NCBI GenBank assembly: GCA_964634565.1
Contig: CAZWLP010000004.1
Span: 25,133-89,132 of the forward strand
Length of the DNA: 64,000 nt
Direction of reading: 5' to 3'
Source: JAUVKT01 sp964634565
GTDB taxonomy: Bacteria; Bacteroidota; Bacteroidia; Bacteroidales; VadinHA17
Below are positions 1 through 8,052 of this stretch, piece by piece. Position 1 is the first letter of the stretch. Every line of letters begins with the position of its first letter. Below the pieces are notes generated by a model, which worked only from the letters and a program-made list of their open reading frames with translations, made no database searches and was not told the DNA's origin. Position numbers and translations under genes: made by a program.

Positions 1-134
1 TCTTCTCTCCATACCAGATTGTGCAGATTGGAATATGCTTCCAGCATTGCCTCTTTTAGTTCTTCGAAGTCTTCAGGAGTCAGAAATTTAAGTTGAATAT
101 TATCCGATTCTGAGGTAGTTTTTATATTTGTCAT
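1..134 (-). CDS. N-terminal fragment of a probable GNAT-family protein (cut by window edge)
   Basis: An open frame starts at the ATG at 132-134 and runs off the left edge, giving 44 complete codons. The fragment starts MTNIKTTSESDNIQLKF and continues with FLTPEDFEELKEAMLEAY and a WREE stretch. This resembles the beginning of GNAT acetyltransferases of the type fused to a carbon-nitrogen hydrolase in Bacteroidota, where an acidic helix is followed by a Y(W)RE motif. The catalytic part lies outside the window, so the assignment rests on the N-terminus only and stays tentative. The gene is separated by about 155 bp of AT-rich sequence from the end of the metallo-hydrolase gene on the same strand. 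Confidence 0.45.
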   Translation of the reverse strand, partial: MTNIKTTSESDNIQLKFLTPEDFEELKEAMLEAYSNLHNLVWRE

Positions 135-289
135 AGATCATATTATTCTTAAAAAAATGTGGACTAATATATTAATTATAATGATTATACAGTGCAATTG
201 TAAAAAAAAACAATAATGCTTGTAACAAACAGATAAACAGATATATATAACTTATTAGAAAAAATTAATTTAAGCAGTATATGCCCAGA

Positions 290-1690
290 TTAAATTTCAA
301 ATTCATTTCCGACCCCGGGAATCGTGATATTTGAAAAACCTTTTTTCTCCAGGTATGATTTATATTTTAACTGAGGTTCCAATTCTCCATGCACCAGGAA
401 GGTTTTTTTAATTTGTTTCGGGTCCTGGCATGAAAGAAAATCTGCCATCTCCTTGTAATCCCCGTGACCGCTGTAGGAATCCAGTCGTTTTATTTCAGCT
501 TCAACCGGATACTTATTGCCATGAATGGATATTTCTTTTTCGCCACGCAATAACCTTGCTCCAAGTGTTCTTGGTGCGCAATACCCAACAGCGAGTACTG
601 TATTCTTTGGATCGGATATCGAGTTGGCAAGGTGATGCTTAACTCTTCCGGCTTCCATCATCCCTGATGCTGAAATTATTACAACAGGTTTCTTTATCTT
701 ATTTAGCTTTTTGGAATCCTCAGCCATCTTAATATAAAACAGGTTATTAAAACCAAAGGGGTCAGGATCTCTTTCCATTATCTCCAGTATATCACGGTTA
801 AAGCATTCAGGATGCAGTCTGAAAATTTCTGTGGCGTTTACTGCGAGGGGACTGTCAACATAAATATCAATTTTTGGTAATCTGCCTTCGTTATAAAAAT
901 TATTAAGAGTATAGACTATATCCTGGGTTCGTCCGACACTGAAAGATGGGATAATTAATTTTCCTCCTTTTTTTACACATGTATTATGTATTACTGATAA
1001 TAATTCTTTTTCGGCGTGGATATTATCATGATGCAGACGATCACCGTAAGTTGCTTCTGTTATAAGATAATCGGCCTGTGGAAATGGCTTTGGTGGAGCA
1101 AGTATGCGATTAACCGGGCGACCAATGTCGCCTGTATAGGCAATCCTGTGGCTGGTATCACCTTCCTTTATTATCATGTTTGCAACCCCGCCACCAAGCA
1201 TATGACCGGTATGAGTAAACTCCACGGAGATCTCATTATCAATCTTATATGGACGTTTATAAGCAATACCAATAAACAGGTTCATGCACTCTGATGCATC
1301 ATCTTTTGTATATATAGGCTCTACCGGGTCGAGTCCCTTCCATGCCCTCTTTTTATTAAATGTTCTGGTATCATGCTCCTGTATTGAGCCTGAGTCTGCA
1401 AGCATAATTGCACATAGGTCTCTTGTGGCACTGGTGCATATTATTGATCCTCTGAATCCAAGTTTGTAGATATATGGGATAAGACCTGAGTGGTCGATAT
1501 GGGCATGAGACAGAATAAGGTAATCTATATCAGAAGGGTTGAAGCCCAGTTTACGATTCAGGCTATCAGTCTCCATGCCTTTACCCTGATACATACCACA
1601 ATCAAGCAGTACTTTTGTCCCTGAATTTGTTGTTATAAGGTGTTTGCTGCCTGTTACTTCCTGCGCTGCTCCGAGAAATTTTATCTTCAT
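290..1690 (-). CDS. MBL-fold / beta-CASP metallo-hydrolase (RNA-specificity type)
   Basis: The 466-residue protein is a cytoplasmic metallo-beta-lactamase-fold hydrolase with a beta-CASP insert and RMMBL tail, the family of RNA-processing nucleases related to CPSF73. The zinc motif HAHIDH is at residues 62-67 (SHAHIDHSGL). A metal-ligand segment follows at GHMLGGG, then the beta-CASP segment with SFSVGRTQ and the SASGMMEAGR motif. The C-terminal SGHGD and VHGE motifs complete the fold. There is no signal peptide. Length and motif order match full-length members. The ATG lies 19 nt after a perfect -7 box (TACTTTTG on the minus strand) that belongs to a repeated intergenic element. The actual substrate (RNA end processing or another phosphodiester) cannot be read from the sequence. 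Confidence 0.9.
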   Translation of the reverse strand: MKIKFLGAAQEVTGSKHLITTNSGTKVLLDCGMYQGKGMETDSLNRKLGFNPSDIDYLILSHAHIDHSGLIPYIYKLGFRGSIICTSATRDLCAIMLADSGSIQEHDTRTFNKKRAWKGLDPVEPIYTKDDASECMNLFIGIAYKRPYKIDNEISVEFTHTGHMLGGGVANMIIKEGDTSHRIAYTGDIGRPVNRILAPPKPFPQADYLITEATYGDRLHHDNIHAEKELLSVIHNTCVKKGGKLIIPSFSVGRTQDIVYTLNNFYNEGRLPKIDIYVDSPLAVNATEIFRLHPECFNRDILEIMERDPDPFGFNNLFYIKMAEDSKKLNKIKKPVVIISASGMMEAGRVKHHLANSISDPKNTVLAVGYCAPRTLGARLLRGEKEISIHGNKYPVEAEIKRLDSYSGHGDYKEMADFLSCQDPKQIKKTFLVHGELEPQLKYKSYLEKKGFSNITIPGVGNEFEI

Positions 1691-1699
1691 ATATTATGA

Positions 1700-1750
1700 T
1701 CTTTCTCTCAAAAGTAGCTATAAAAAGGTTGAAAAGGGTTTAAAGTGGGT
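1700..1750 (-). repeat. Intergenic repeat, copy 1
   Basis: This segment shares 38 identical bases (1700-1737) with 4771-4808, then one extra G, then 12 further identical bases ending in AAAGTGGGT. After that both copies dissolve into a degenerate tract of GTTGAAAA/GTTTAAAG-like units. On the minus strand the element is pyrimidine-rich and ends in TACTTTTG, a perfect TAnnTTTG box, directed at the metallo-hydrolase gene. A hairpin (1778-1811) sits on its other flank, as in copy 2. Confidence 0.8.
1709..1716 (-). promoter_or_regulatory. Candidate -7 box TACTTTTG for the metallo-hydrolase gene
   Basis: The minus-strand octamer TACTTTTG fits the Bacteroidota housekeeping -7 consensus TAnnTTTG and ends 19 nt before the ATG at 1690. 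No clear TTG -33 element is visible at the usual distance. The box lies inside the repeated element, so the repeat may carry the promoter. Confidence 0.45.
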
Positions 1751-1777
1751 GGAAAAAGTTGAATAAGGTGGAAAAAC

Positions 1778-1811
1778 AAAGATGGTGTAAGGATAAGCCC
1801 ACACCATCTTT
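1778..1811 (-). terminator. Rho-independent terminator of the M16 peptidase gene
   Basis: AAAGATGGTGT at 1778-1788 and ACACCATCTTT at 1801-1811 form a perfect 11-bp stem with a 12-nt loop. It lies 18 nt past the stop of the M16 gene. On the minus strand the stem is followed by GTTTTTCC, a short T tract. Confidence 0.75.
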
Positions 1812-1829
1812 GGATATCTGTAATTATTG

Positions 1830-4637
1830 TTAATTCTTAGGAACAAATACTACATCTGCGATATCTGGATTGCTCATAAACTTTGATGTAAACTTCTTAA
1901 TATCCCTGATAGTAACCTTATTAATAATTTCATCGAAATTTTCAGGAGCATTACCATCTATACCATGGTAATAATAATTAAATATAGTATTCATCCAGTA
2001 ACTGTTATGCTCTTTTGACTGTTCGCGGTCTTTTTTCATATTTTTCACAACCTTGTCAAGATCCTCCTCTGTGGGACCGTTCTTAGCTATCTTCTCAATT
2101 TCTCTGAATATGATTGATTTCAGATAATCAGCTTTCTCCGGATCAGTATCAAAATTCATTTGGAGGCTTTTCTCCTCCGTTGGGAAATGACTATTGCTGG
2201 CACTTACTGAAACACCGTAAGTTCCACCTTCTTTTTCCCGTATTTCCTCTGTATATCTCAGAATAAGGATGCTTTTAAGCATATTCAGATAAAGATTTGT
2301 TTCGGGGGTATATTTGAAATCCTTCCTTATTAGAATATTTACATTCGCCTTGGCTGTTTCGAGCGGAATCTCAATCTTTTTTTCAATGTGTCCTTCAGGT
2401 TGTTTTACATTATGATCAGTCCATGATTCGGTTCTTGGATCGTCGGTCAACGACCCGATGTAATATTCTACATTTTGCTTAACAGTTTCTTCATCTATAT
2501 TCCCAACTATTATAAAAATAAAATCTCCAGCATCTTTAATTCTGTCTTTATACAGTTTCTCCATATCCTCAAACTTAAGTTGTTCAAGAAATTTGGTATT
2601 CAGGAGTTTGGTTCTAGGGTGGTAGTTAGTAAAGATCAATTGTAAGGAATCAGACATTATCTTTTTGGGATCATTTTCCAAATTGGGCAGAAAAGCCTTG
2701 AACCTGCTGAGCAAAGCATCATATGCCTGCTTATCAAATCTGGGTCTTTCAAAGTTCAGATAAAGCAGTTGCATCATGGTTTCAAAATCTTTCGGGGTCG
2801 AAGAGCCACTTATTGTTTCAGTGAGCTCTCCAATATTAGGCTGAACGCTAACCTTCTTTCCTGTCAGTGCATTTCTTAGAGCTATAGCGTCGAAATCTCC
2901 GGTACCAAATGATCCAATAAACTGGGGCAACATTATGGCAGTTTCCAACTGCACGGCAGAAATAGCTGACATACCACCTTTACTGAATCCGGTAATTGTA
3001 ACATTATCTTTTTCAAAATCCGCATGTTTGTATATTACTGTTGCATTATTTGAAAGCTTCCATTCGATTGCACCAAATTTATCAAGGGGTGTGCCAGTAA
3101 CTATTGTTGAGCCAGGAAGTTTATCTGATATAAGTTCAGTGACAATCTCAACATCCTTATATGGTTCAATTTCAGTTTCCTTAACTTCATTCAATATTAA
3201 AAGGGCCTTTTCTTCGTCCAGGTGTACCGCATTTTCTGGTCCCATGACAATAATTACCCTGTTGTTATCTGATATCCAATTATCTTTTGCGGCGTTAACA
3301 TCATCCACGCTTATTGACTCCAGCAAGGCCTGCCCTATTTGCCAGTCCATCTCGGGAGATGTTAGTGGCTCACCACTGAGAAAATGAGTCTGCATTCCTC
3401 TTATATAGGTGTCATTATGTATTTTATCTCTCTGTTCATAGGCGCTCTTCATTGAAGTAAGAAGGTTAGATTTAGCTCTTTGGAATTCACCTGGCATAAA
3501 TCCAAATCGCACTATTCTTTCAGTCTCGGTATATATTGCTTTCAGGGCTTTAGTTTCATCTTCAGGACTTGATACTGCAGCAATACTTAAGACATCATAC
3601 CCTCTCAGAAAACTGCCATAAGAGATGCTTCCCATTATAAACGGGGGTTCTCCTTTCTGAAGTAACTCGGTAATACGGGCTCCTGTCATAGAGTTAAAAA
3701 GATTGGCTATATACTGGTTTCTAAGATATACTGCATCTTTCTTATCTGCCTGAGTAGCTCGATGCTTAATGAAGATATTGATCATGTTCTGGGATGCCTC
3801 AGGGTCTGTTGCTACCACGAATCTTGTATCCTTATGTTCAGGAATATCAAAGAAGGGTCTGGGTTGAGCATCTTCGACGGCAGGGATTTTTCCAAATAGA
3901 TTTTTTACTTTTAATTCTACCTCATCAACATCAATGTCGCCAACAATAGCGATTGCCTGAAGATCTGTTCTGTACCAGTCGTGATAAAAGTTTCTTAGAG
4001 TTTCGTAATCAAAGTTTTTTATTACATCAAGGTCGCCAATTACATCCCTTTCAGAGAATTTTGAATCCCCCATAAGTGCAGGAAAATATTTAGCCCTCAT
4101 CCTGAAATTAGCATCTCTTCTTGTTCTCCATTCCTCGCTTATAACCCCACGTTCAGCTTGAATCTCTTCATCAGTTAAAAGCAGGTAGTTAGACCAATCG
4201 TTTAACACAAGGAGACAAGTGTCAATAAGTCCAGGATCATTTACGGGTACATCACTCAGATTATAAACTGTTTCGTTAAAAGAAGTATATGCATTGATAT
4301 TTCGTCCGAATGCCACCCCATGCTTTTCCAGAGTATTCAGTATCCCTTTTCCCGGGAAATGTTCAGTACCGTTAAAAGCCATATGCTCCAGGAAGTGGGC
4401 AAGTCCGTTCTGATTATCATTTTCAAGAAGTGCTCCTACATTCTGAATAATATAGAAACTGGCTCTTTCTTTTGGTTCTTCATTATGCCTGATATAATAT
4501 GTCAGGCCATTATCCAGTTTACCCATTTTAATTTCGGGGTCTATAGGAATTTGCTGCCCTCTGGCCAGGCTAATAAGGGCCTGTGCTACAATTATAAGTG
4601 ATAAGGAAGCAATTTTCGCTTTAGTTAGTATTCTCAT
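1830..4637 (-). CDS. M16 family zinc metallopeptidase (insulinase/pitrilysin type), secreted
   Basis: The 935-residue protein starts with a signal peptide (MRILTKAKIASLSLIIVAQA, probable cleavage after LARG). The inverted zinc motif HxxEH is present as HFLEH at residues 81-85, followed by the family's NG-EHFP and NAYTS segments. The distal glutamate region (EEIQAERGVISEEW) lies near residue 165. The protein then repeats the fold: an inactive second M16 half starts around residue 500, which is the usual two-half arrangement of the 900-residue periplasmic members. It is expected to degrade peptides in the periplasm or on the cell surface. It is monocistronic by appearance: a terminator follows the stop, and a 366-bp gap with a promoter-like repeat precedes it. 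Confidence 0.93.
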   Translation of the reverse strand: MRILTKAKIASLSLIIVAQALISLARGQQIPIDPEIKMGKLDNGLTYYIRHNEEPKERASFYIIQNVGALLENDNQNGLAHFLEHMAFNGTEHFPGKGILNTLEKHGVAFGRNINAYTSFNETVYNLSDVPVNDPGLIDTCLLVLNDWSNYLLLTDEEIQAERGVISEEWRTRRDANFRMRAKYFPALMGDSKFSERDVIGDLDVIKNFDYETLRNFYHDWYRTDLQAIAIVGDIDVDEVELKVKNLFGKIPAVEDAQPRPFFDIPEHKDTRFVVATDPEASQNMINIFIKHRATQADKKDAVYLRNQYIANLFNSMTGARITELLQKGEPPFIMGSISYGSFLRGYDVLSIAAVSSPEDETKALKAIYTETERIVRFGFMPGEFQRAKSNLLTSMKSAYEQRDKIHNDTYIRGMQTHFLSGEPLTSPEMDWQIGQALLESISVDDVNAAKDNWISDNNRVIIVMGPENAVHLDEEKALLILNEVKETEIEPYKDVEIVTELISDKLPGSTIVTGTPLDKFGAIEWKLSNNATVIYKHADFEKDNVTITGFSKGGMSAISAVQLETAIMLPQFIGSFGTGDFDAIALRNALTGKKVSVQPNIGELTETISGSSTPKDFETMMQLLYLNFERPRFDKQAYDALLSRFKAFLPNLENDPKKIMSDSLQLIFTNYHPRTKLLNTKFLEQLKFEDMEKLYKDRIKDAGDFIFIIVGNIDEETVKQNVEYYIGSLTDDPRTESWTDHNVKQPEGHIEKKIEIPLETAKANVNILIRKDFKYTPETNLYLNMLKSILILRYTEEIREKEGGTYGVSVSASNSHFPTEEKSLQMNFDTDPEKADYLKSIIFREIEKIAKNGPTEEDLDKVVKNMKKDREQSKEHNSYWMNTIFNYYYHGIDGNAPENFDEIINKVTIRDIKKFTSKFMSNPDIADVVFVPKN

Positions 4638-4770
4638 GATATTTTATAGATTTATTTTAAGTACGAAATTATGCAAAAAATAGTATTACAAAGGATAATT
4701 TCCAGAGAAAAATTCGATATCACTTGCCAGTTTAACTCCCGTATCGCTCCGGGAAATATTATATACTACA

Positions 4771-4820
4771 TCTTTCTCTCAAAAGTAGCTATAAAAAGGT
4801 TGAAAAGGTTTAAAGTGGGT
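4771..4820 (-). repeat. Intergenic repeat, copy 2
   Basis: The first 38 bases are identical to 1700-1737, and TTTAAAGTGGGT at 4809-4820 repeats 1739-1750. The continuation to about 4845 is a degenerate tract of TGAAAAGAG/TTTAAAGTG units. Read on the minus strand it ends in TACTTTTG (4787-4780), about 143 nt upstream of the M16 ATG. Confidence 0.8.
4780..4787 (-). promoter_or_regulatory. Candidate -7 box TACTTTTG for the M16 gene
   Basis: A perfect TAnnTTTG match on the minus strand inside repeat copy 2. It would give the M16 mRNA a leader of about 135 nt. No -33 TTG is evident at the usual spacing. Confidence 0.35.
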
Positions 4821-4845
4821 TGAAAAGAGTTTAAAGTGTTTACAA

Positions 4846-4869
4846 AGAATGGCGCTGAAGCGACATTCT
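4846..4869 (-). terminator. Hairpin next to repeat copy 2, possible terminator
   Basis: AGAATGGCGC (4846-4855) pairs with GCGACATTCT (4860-4869) with one mismatch and a TGAA loop. It lies about 135 nt after the stop of the LamG/propeller gene. On the minus strand it runs into a pyrimidine-rich tract. The position relative to the repeat is the same as that of the hairpin at 1778-1811. Confidence 0.45.
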
Positions 4870-5003
4870 AATAATGAAAGATAACTTTTTTGCTATGTTA
4901 TTTTTCTTTTAATTCTTCGACTTTCTCAGCTGGAGATGGAATCGTGATACCTGTATCTCAGATACCTGTGATAAATTCGAATATTTTATATTAGACAGGG
5001 ATA

Positions 5004-6866
5004 TCAGTTGTTAACTTTCAAAAATGAATATGCTGATATCACATTGCTGTATAATCCTGGAATAATCAATTGATTTTTACTATCTACAAGTTCGAAGTCG
5101 GCAATATTTAACTGCCTGGATACTGTATTAATTATTTCAACTAATTCTCCTGATGGATCAATTCGAAACAGGTGACCGTTAAAATCACTGAAGAATACTT
5201 CCCCTTTATTACTTACCTGCAATCCATCCATAACTGAGCCATCAGGTAATGTGGCAATTGTGCTGGTACAAAAAGTCTTTATGTCAATTTTCTTAACAGA
5301 GGCATCGCCTGAACAGCCCACGTAGAGAAGACCATCATGATAATCTATTCCGTTGGGATTTAATATATCTCCTCTCTCCAACCAAATTTCTGAAACCTTA
5401 TCTCTGATCCTGTATATCTTACTCCCACCGCTATCGCTTATATATATAACACCCTTATCATCGACGGTAATGTCATTTGGGAAAACAGCTTCTTCAAGCT
5501 TAATGCGTTCAGTAATTATGCCGCTATATTTATCTATTACTGCAACAGAGGATCTCTCAACAACATAAATTTCATTCCCGTACAAAGTAATACCTGTCGG
5601 AGAATTAAGGCCTTTTACCCACTCATAATCAAGGTTTTTTCCATCTGTGGAAAGCTTTGAGATTCCACCCCCTGATCCGGTAATATTATTTGAAAAATAG
5701 AGAATGTTTTCATCCTGGTCGTAGACTACAGACTCGGGATATCCAAGCTTATGGTGTAATTCCCAATTTTTTGAAATCCCTTCTGCAAGACCGATTGCTT
5801 CAGCGTCTCTCATTTTAAATCCCCATCCTCCAAACTGCTCACCTATCAGAAGACATATCTCGTTTGGTCCCTTTTTTAGTGGCAGAAATACTTCATCAAA
5901 ATATCCAATTAAACCTGCAAAGGCCGGATCACGGCTTGTATAAGCATTTGTTGAAGACATTATGGGTAAGCCATTTACAAAGACTGTTATATAATCGCTA
6001 TATGCCAGCTGGAACCTTGCAATTTTATCCTTCTCTGAGTTCAGAACGGATCTGGCATAGATCCAGCCAGGTAATTGCGGATTTCTGACCGCCTGTTTTG
6101 TAAGATTTATAAGCCCGTCATCATCAGTTTCTGCATTTTTCCAGTCAAGGTCATTCTGATCTTCGTAATACATATAGGGGTCTGTCTCATTATAAGATAG
6201 TACACGACTGATTTCCCACCTTCTTATAATACCTGGTTCTGCGTTATATTTAAGTGCTTTGTCAGGCATATCAATATCAATCTTATCAGTCCATGTGAAA
6301 TTTGCAAACCATGATGATCCATTTACGGGCCCTTTTACCCCAACTGAACCGGAGATGTCTCCATGCCATAGTCTGTCAATATTCATTGATACAGGCTCTT
6401 GTGTGTACATTGTCAGCAAAGCCCTGTTATCTTTTACTACCAACTTAAAATGTATCCATTCCCTGGCAGGGATCTTAGCTGCTTTAGTTCCACCGCTTCC
6501 ATGTGACAATTGCCAGCATGAAACTCCGTGATATATTGGTGTGTACTGAAAAGCATCAGGAAAGAGGCCGTTCCCTTTATGAGGTCTTACATAAAACTCT
6601 TCGCTGTCACGGTTATTCTGATATCTGAATGTTACCCCTGCATAAGATCTTCCTCCTGTTGTCCACATATCCCACTCCAGGGTTCCGTTCCTGAATTCAA
6701 TATCTTTAAGGATTGCTGTTCCTGCAAAAGCAGGCCTTCCATCGATAGTATCAAACATGCCATTGTAAATGCTTGAGTTCTCTCTGGAGAATTCTATTAA
6801 TTCCTGGCTTTGTAAATTAAAAAGTATAAAAAGGCCTGAGATAAACATACTAATTTTCTTTTCCAT
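5004..6866 (-). CDS. Secreted LamG-like plus SMP-30/NHL-type beta-propeller protein
   Basis: The 620-residue protein has three parts. A signal peptide (MEKKISMFISGLFILFNLQS) is followed by a concanavalin/LamG-like domain (about 30-205, with WDMWTTGGRSYAGVTFRYQ). A middle beta-sandwich resembling sugar-binding domains (about 215-385) contains VFVNGLP and GPNEICLLIGEQ. A C-terminal six-bladed propeller of the SMP-30/gluconolactonase/NHL type (about 395-620) contains NDITVDDKGVIYISDSGG and NPNGIDYHDGLLYVGC. A longer open frame begins at a TTG at 6953, but the ATG at 6864-6866 directly precedes a good signal peptide and is preferred. Propeller homologues include lactonases, but no catalytic assignment is possible here. 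It is probably periplasmic or surface exposed and binds glycans. Confidence 0.75.
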   Translation of the reverse strand: MEKKISMFISGLFILFNLQSQELIEFSRENSSIYNGMFDTIDGRPAFAGTAILKDIEFRNGTLEWDMWTTGGRSYAGVTFRYQNNRDSEEFYVRPHKGNGLFPDAFQYTPIYHGVSCWQLSHGSGGTKAAKIPAREWIHFKLVVKDNRALLTMYTQEPVSMNIDRLWHGDISGSVGVKGPVNGSSWFANFTWTDKIDIDMPDKALKYNAEPGIIRRWEISRVLSYNETDPYMYYEDQNDLDWKNAETDDDGLINLTKQAVRNPQLPGWIYARSVLNSEKDKIARFQLAYSDYITVFVNGLPIMSSTNAYTSRDPAFAGLIGYFDEVFLPLKKGPNEICLLIGEQFGGWGFKMRDAEAIGLAEGISKNWELHHKLGYPESVVYDQDENILYFSNNITGSGGGISKLSTDGKNLDYEWVKGLNSPTGITLYGNEIYVVERSSVAVIDKYSGIITERIKLEEAVFPNDITVDDKGVIYISDSGGSKIYRIRDKVSEIWLERGDILNPNGIDYHDGLLYVGCSGDASVKKIDIKTFCTSTIATLPDGSVMDGLQVSNKGEVFFSDFNGHLFRIDPSGELVEIINTVSRQLNIADFELVDSKNQLIIPGLYSNVISAYSFLKVNN

Positions 6867-7014
6867 AGCTTTGTACCTTATTAAGGTCTGCAAAGTAAGG
6901 TTTAGCCGTATACCCGACAAGTTTTTTATTTTAACAGAATGTTTTTTCGACAAATGGCAGAAAATCCGGATGCAAATCTTTGCTTAAGATTGTTTATAAG
7001 AGAATATGAGCTAT

Positions 7015-8052
7015 TTACCTGCTGCCTAAAAACTTAAACTCTACAGTTGGGTGGTGATCTTCTCCATCCAGTTTGTAGTCTACAATCTGAAGTTTAAAGT
7101 ACATATCCCTGTCTCCTTCCGTATCGTATTTTTTCAGGAGGTATTTCTTATCAGGGTCCATTGTATACAGGTTAGACGATCCAACAGCTCCGAGTAATTT
7201 CCAGTCGGCTCCGATAGCACCTTTCATATCGGTAAATTCATAAGTATCGATATACGACAGGTCAATATCAGCAAACTCTATCTCAGGGTCAAATACATGG
7301 GCAACCCTCACTCCATTTTCATTATTTATCATTATGCCGCTTACATAGAATGGGGAATATATGCCCGGATCATCTGTTTCCCACCATCCGGTATATGGAG
7401 TAAAAAGTATGTCCCAATCGGAAAAAGGTGGTTCTACATCAACCACTCTGTTTTCTTCGTATGAGAAGGAGACATAATTATATCCTGTACTTCTGTAGAT
7501 GCTTGCTTCTGTAATATTTTCAAGAGATTGTGCCGAGGCGTATTTTATTGTATATGATGTTTCATTCCTGGAAACAAACTGGAAGACATAGTATGTATTA
7601 CTTTCGAGTCCTCTGTTATGTATATAAACTTCTCCATTTTCCCAGTCTCTCAGACATATGGAGTCAGCCACATTAATATATGAAGGATCGTTAAAGGTCC
7701 AGATATCAGGTGTGGCTATCAGGTCGAGAATTTCAGACTGAGTTAAATCTCCAATATCAAATTTACCTGACTTAATCACCCTTGATTTTGTTCCCCATCC
7801 AATAAGAACTCTACTCCCGGCACCTGCAGATTCGAAGGCCAGATCCCAGCTATACGGGGAGGCAGTACTTACTTCCAGAACAGTATTTTCATAGAATTTA
7901 AAGAAAGACTGTACCTGTTTAATTGAATTCTGCACAGTAAATGTTTCTTCCACAGTCCTTGGGATTGGCGTAGTATCGATCTCCTTAATACATGAAGATA
8001 TCGATGCCATAAGAAGCAATGTGAACAGACATAATATTATGCATCTTTTCAT
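7015..8052 (-). CDS. HmuY-like haem-binding lipoprotein
   Basis: The 345-residue lipoprotein has a signal peptide with lipobox (MASISSC, Cys around residue 21). The start of the mature protein carries the HmuY-family pattern SPYSWDLAFE near residue 66. A second WDILF (FSDWDILFTPYTGW, about residues 213-226) repeats the same motif. The internal duplication of the WD(L/I)xF segment fits the all-beta HmuY fold. HmuY proteins hold haem at the outer membrane and pass it to a TonB receptor. The start overlaps the receptor stop (TAATG), so the two are translationally coupled. Family members can bind other ligands, so haem is inferred from family and context. Confidence 0.75.
   Translation of the reverse strand: MKRCIILCLFTLLLMASISSCIKEIDTTPIPRTVEETFTVQNSIKQVQSFFKFYENTVLEVSTASPYSWDLAFESAGAGSRVLIGWGTKSRVIKSGKFDIGDLTQSEILDLIATPDIWTFNDPSYINVADSICLRDWENGEVYIHNRGLESNTYYVFQFVSRNETSYTIKYASAQSLENITEASIYRSTGYNYVSFSYEENRVVDVEPPFSDWDILFTPYTGWWETDDPGIYSPFYVSGIMINNENGVRVAHVFDPEIEFADIDLSYIDTYEFTDMKGAIGADWKLLGAVGSSNLYTMDPDKKYLLKKYDTEGDRDMYFKLQIVDYKLDGEDHHPTVEFKFLGSR

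Larger units (their letters stand above)
4638..5003. other. 366-bp intergenic region upstream of the M16 gene
   Basis: The region holds copy 2 of the intergenic repeat (4771-4820), a hairpin at 4846-4869 and a directly repeated nonamer GATACCTGT at 4946-4954 and 4961-4969. The rest is AT-rich and shows no supportable gene. Confidence 0.6.

Noticed and set aside
4898..4957. Short minus-strand frame (DTGITIPSPAEKVEELKEK, then stop) that looks coding
   Set aside because: Only 19 codons after an in-frame TGA, with no start and no family match; it could be a gene remnant but cannot be supported.
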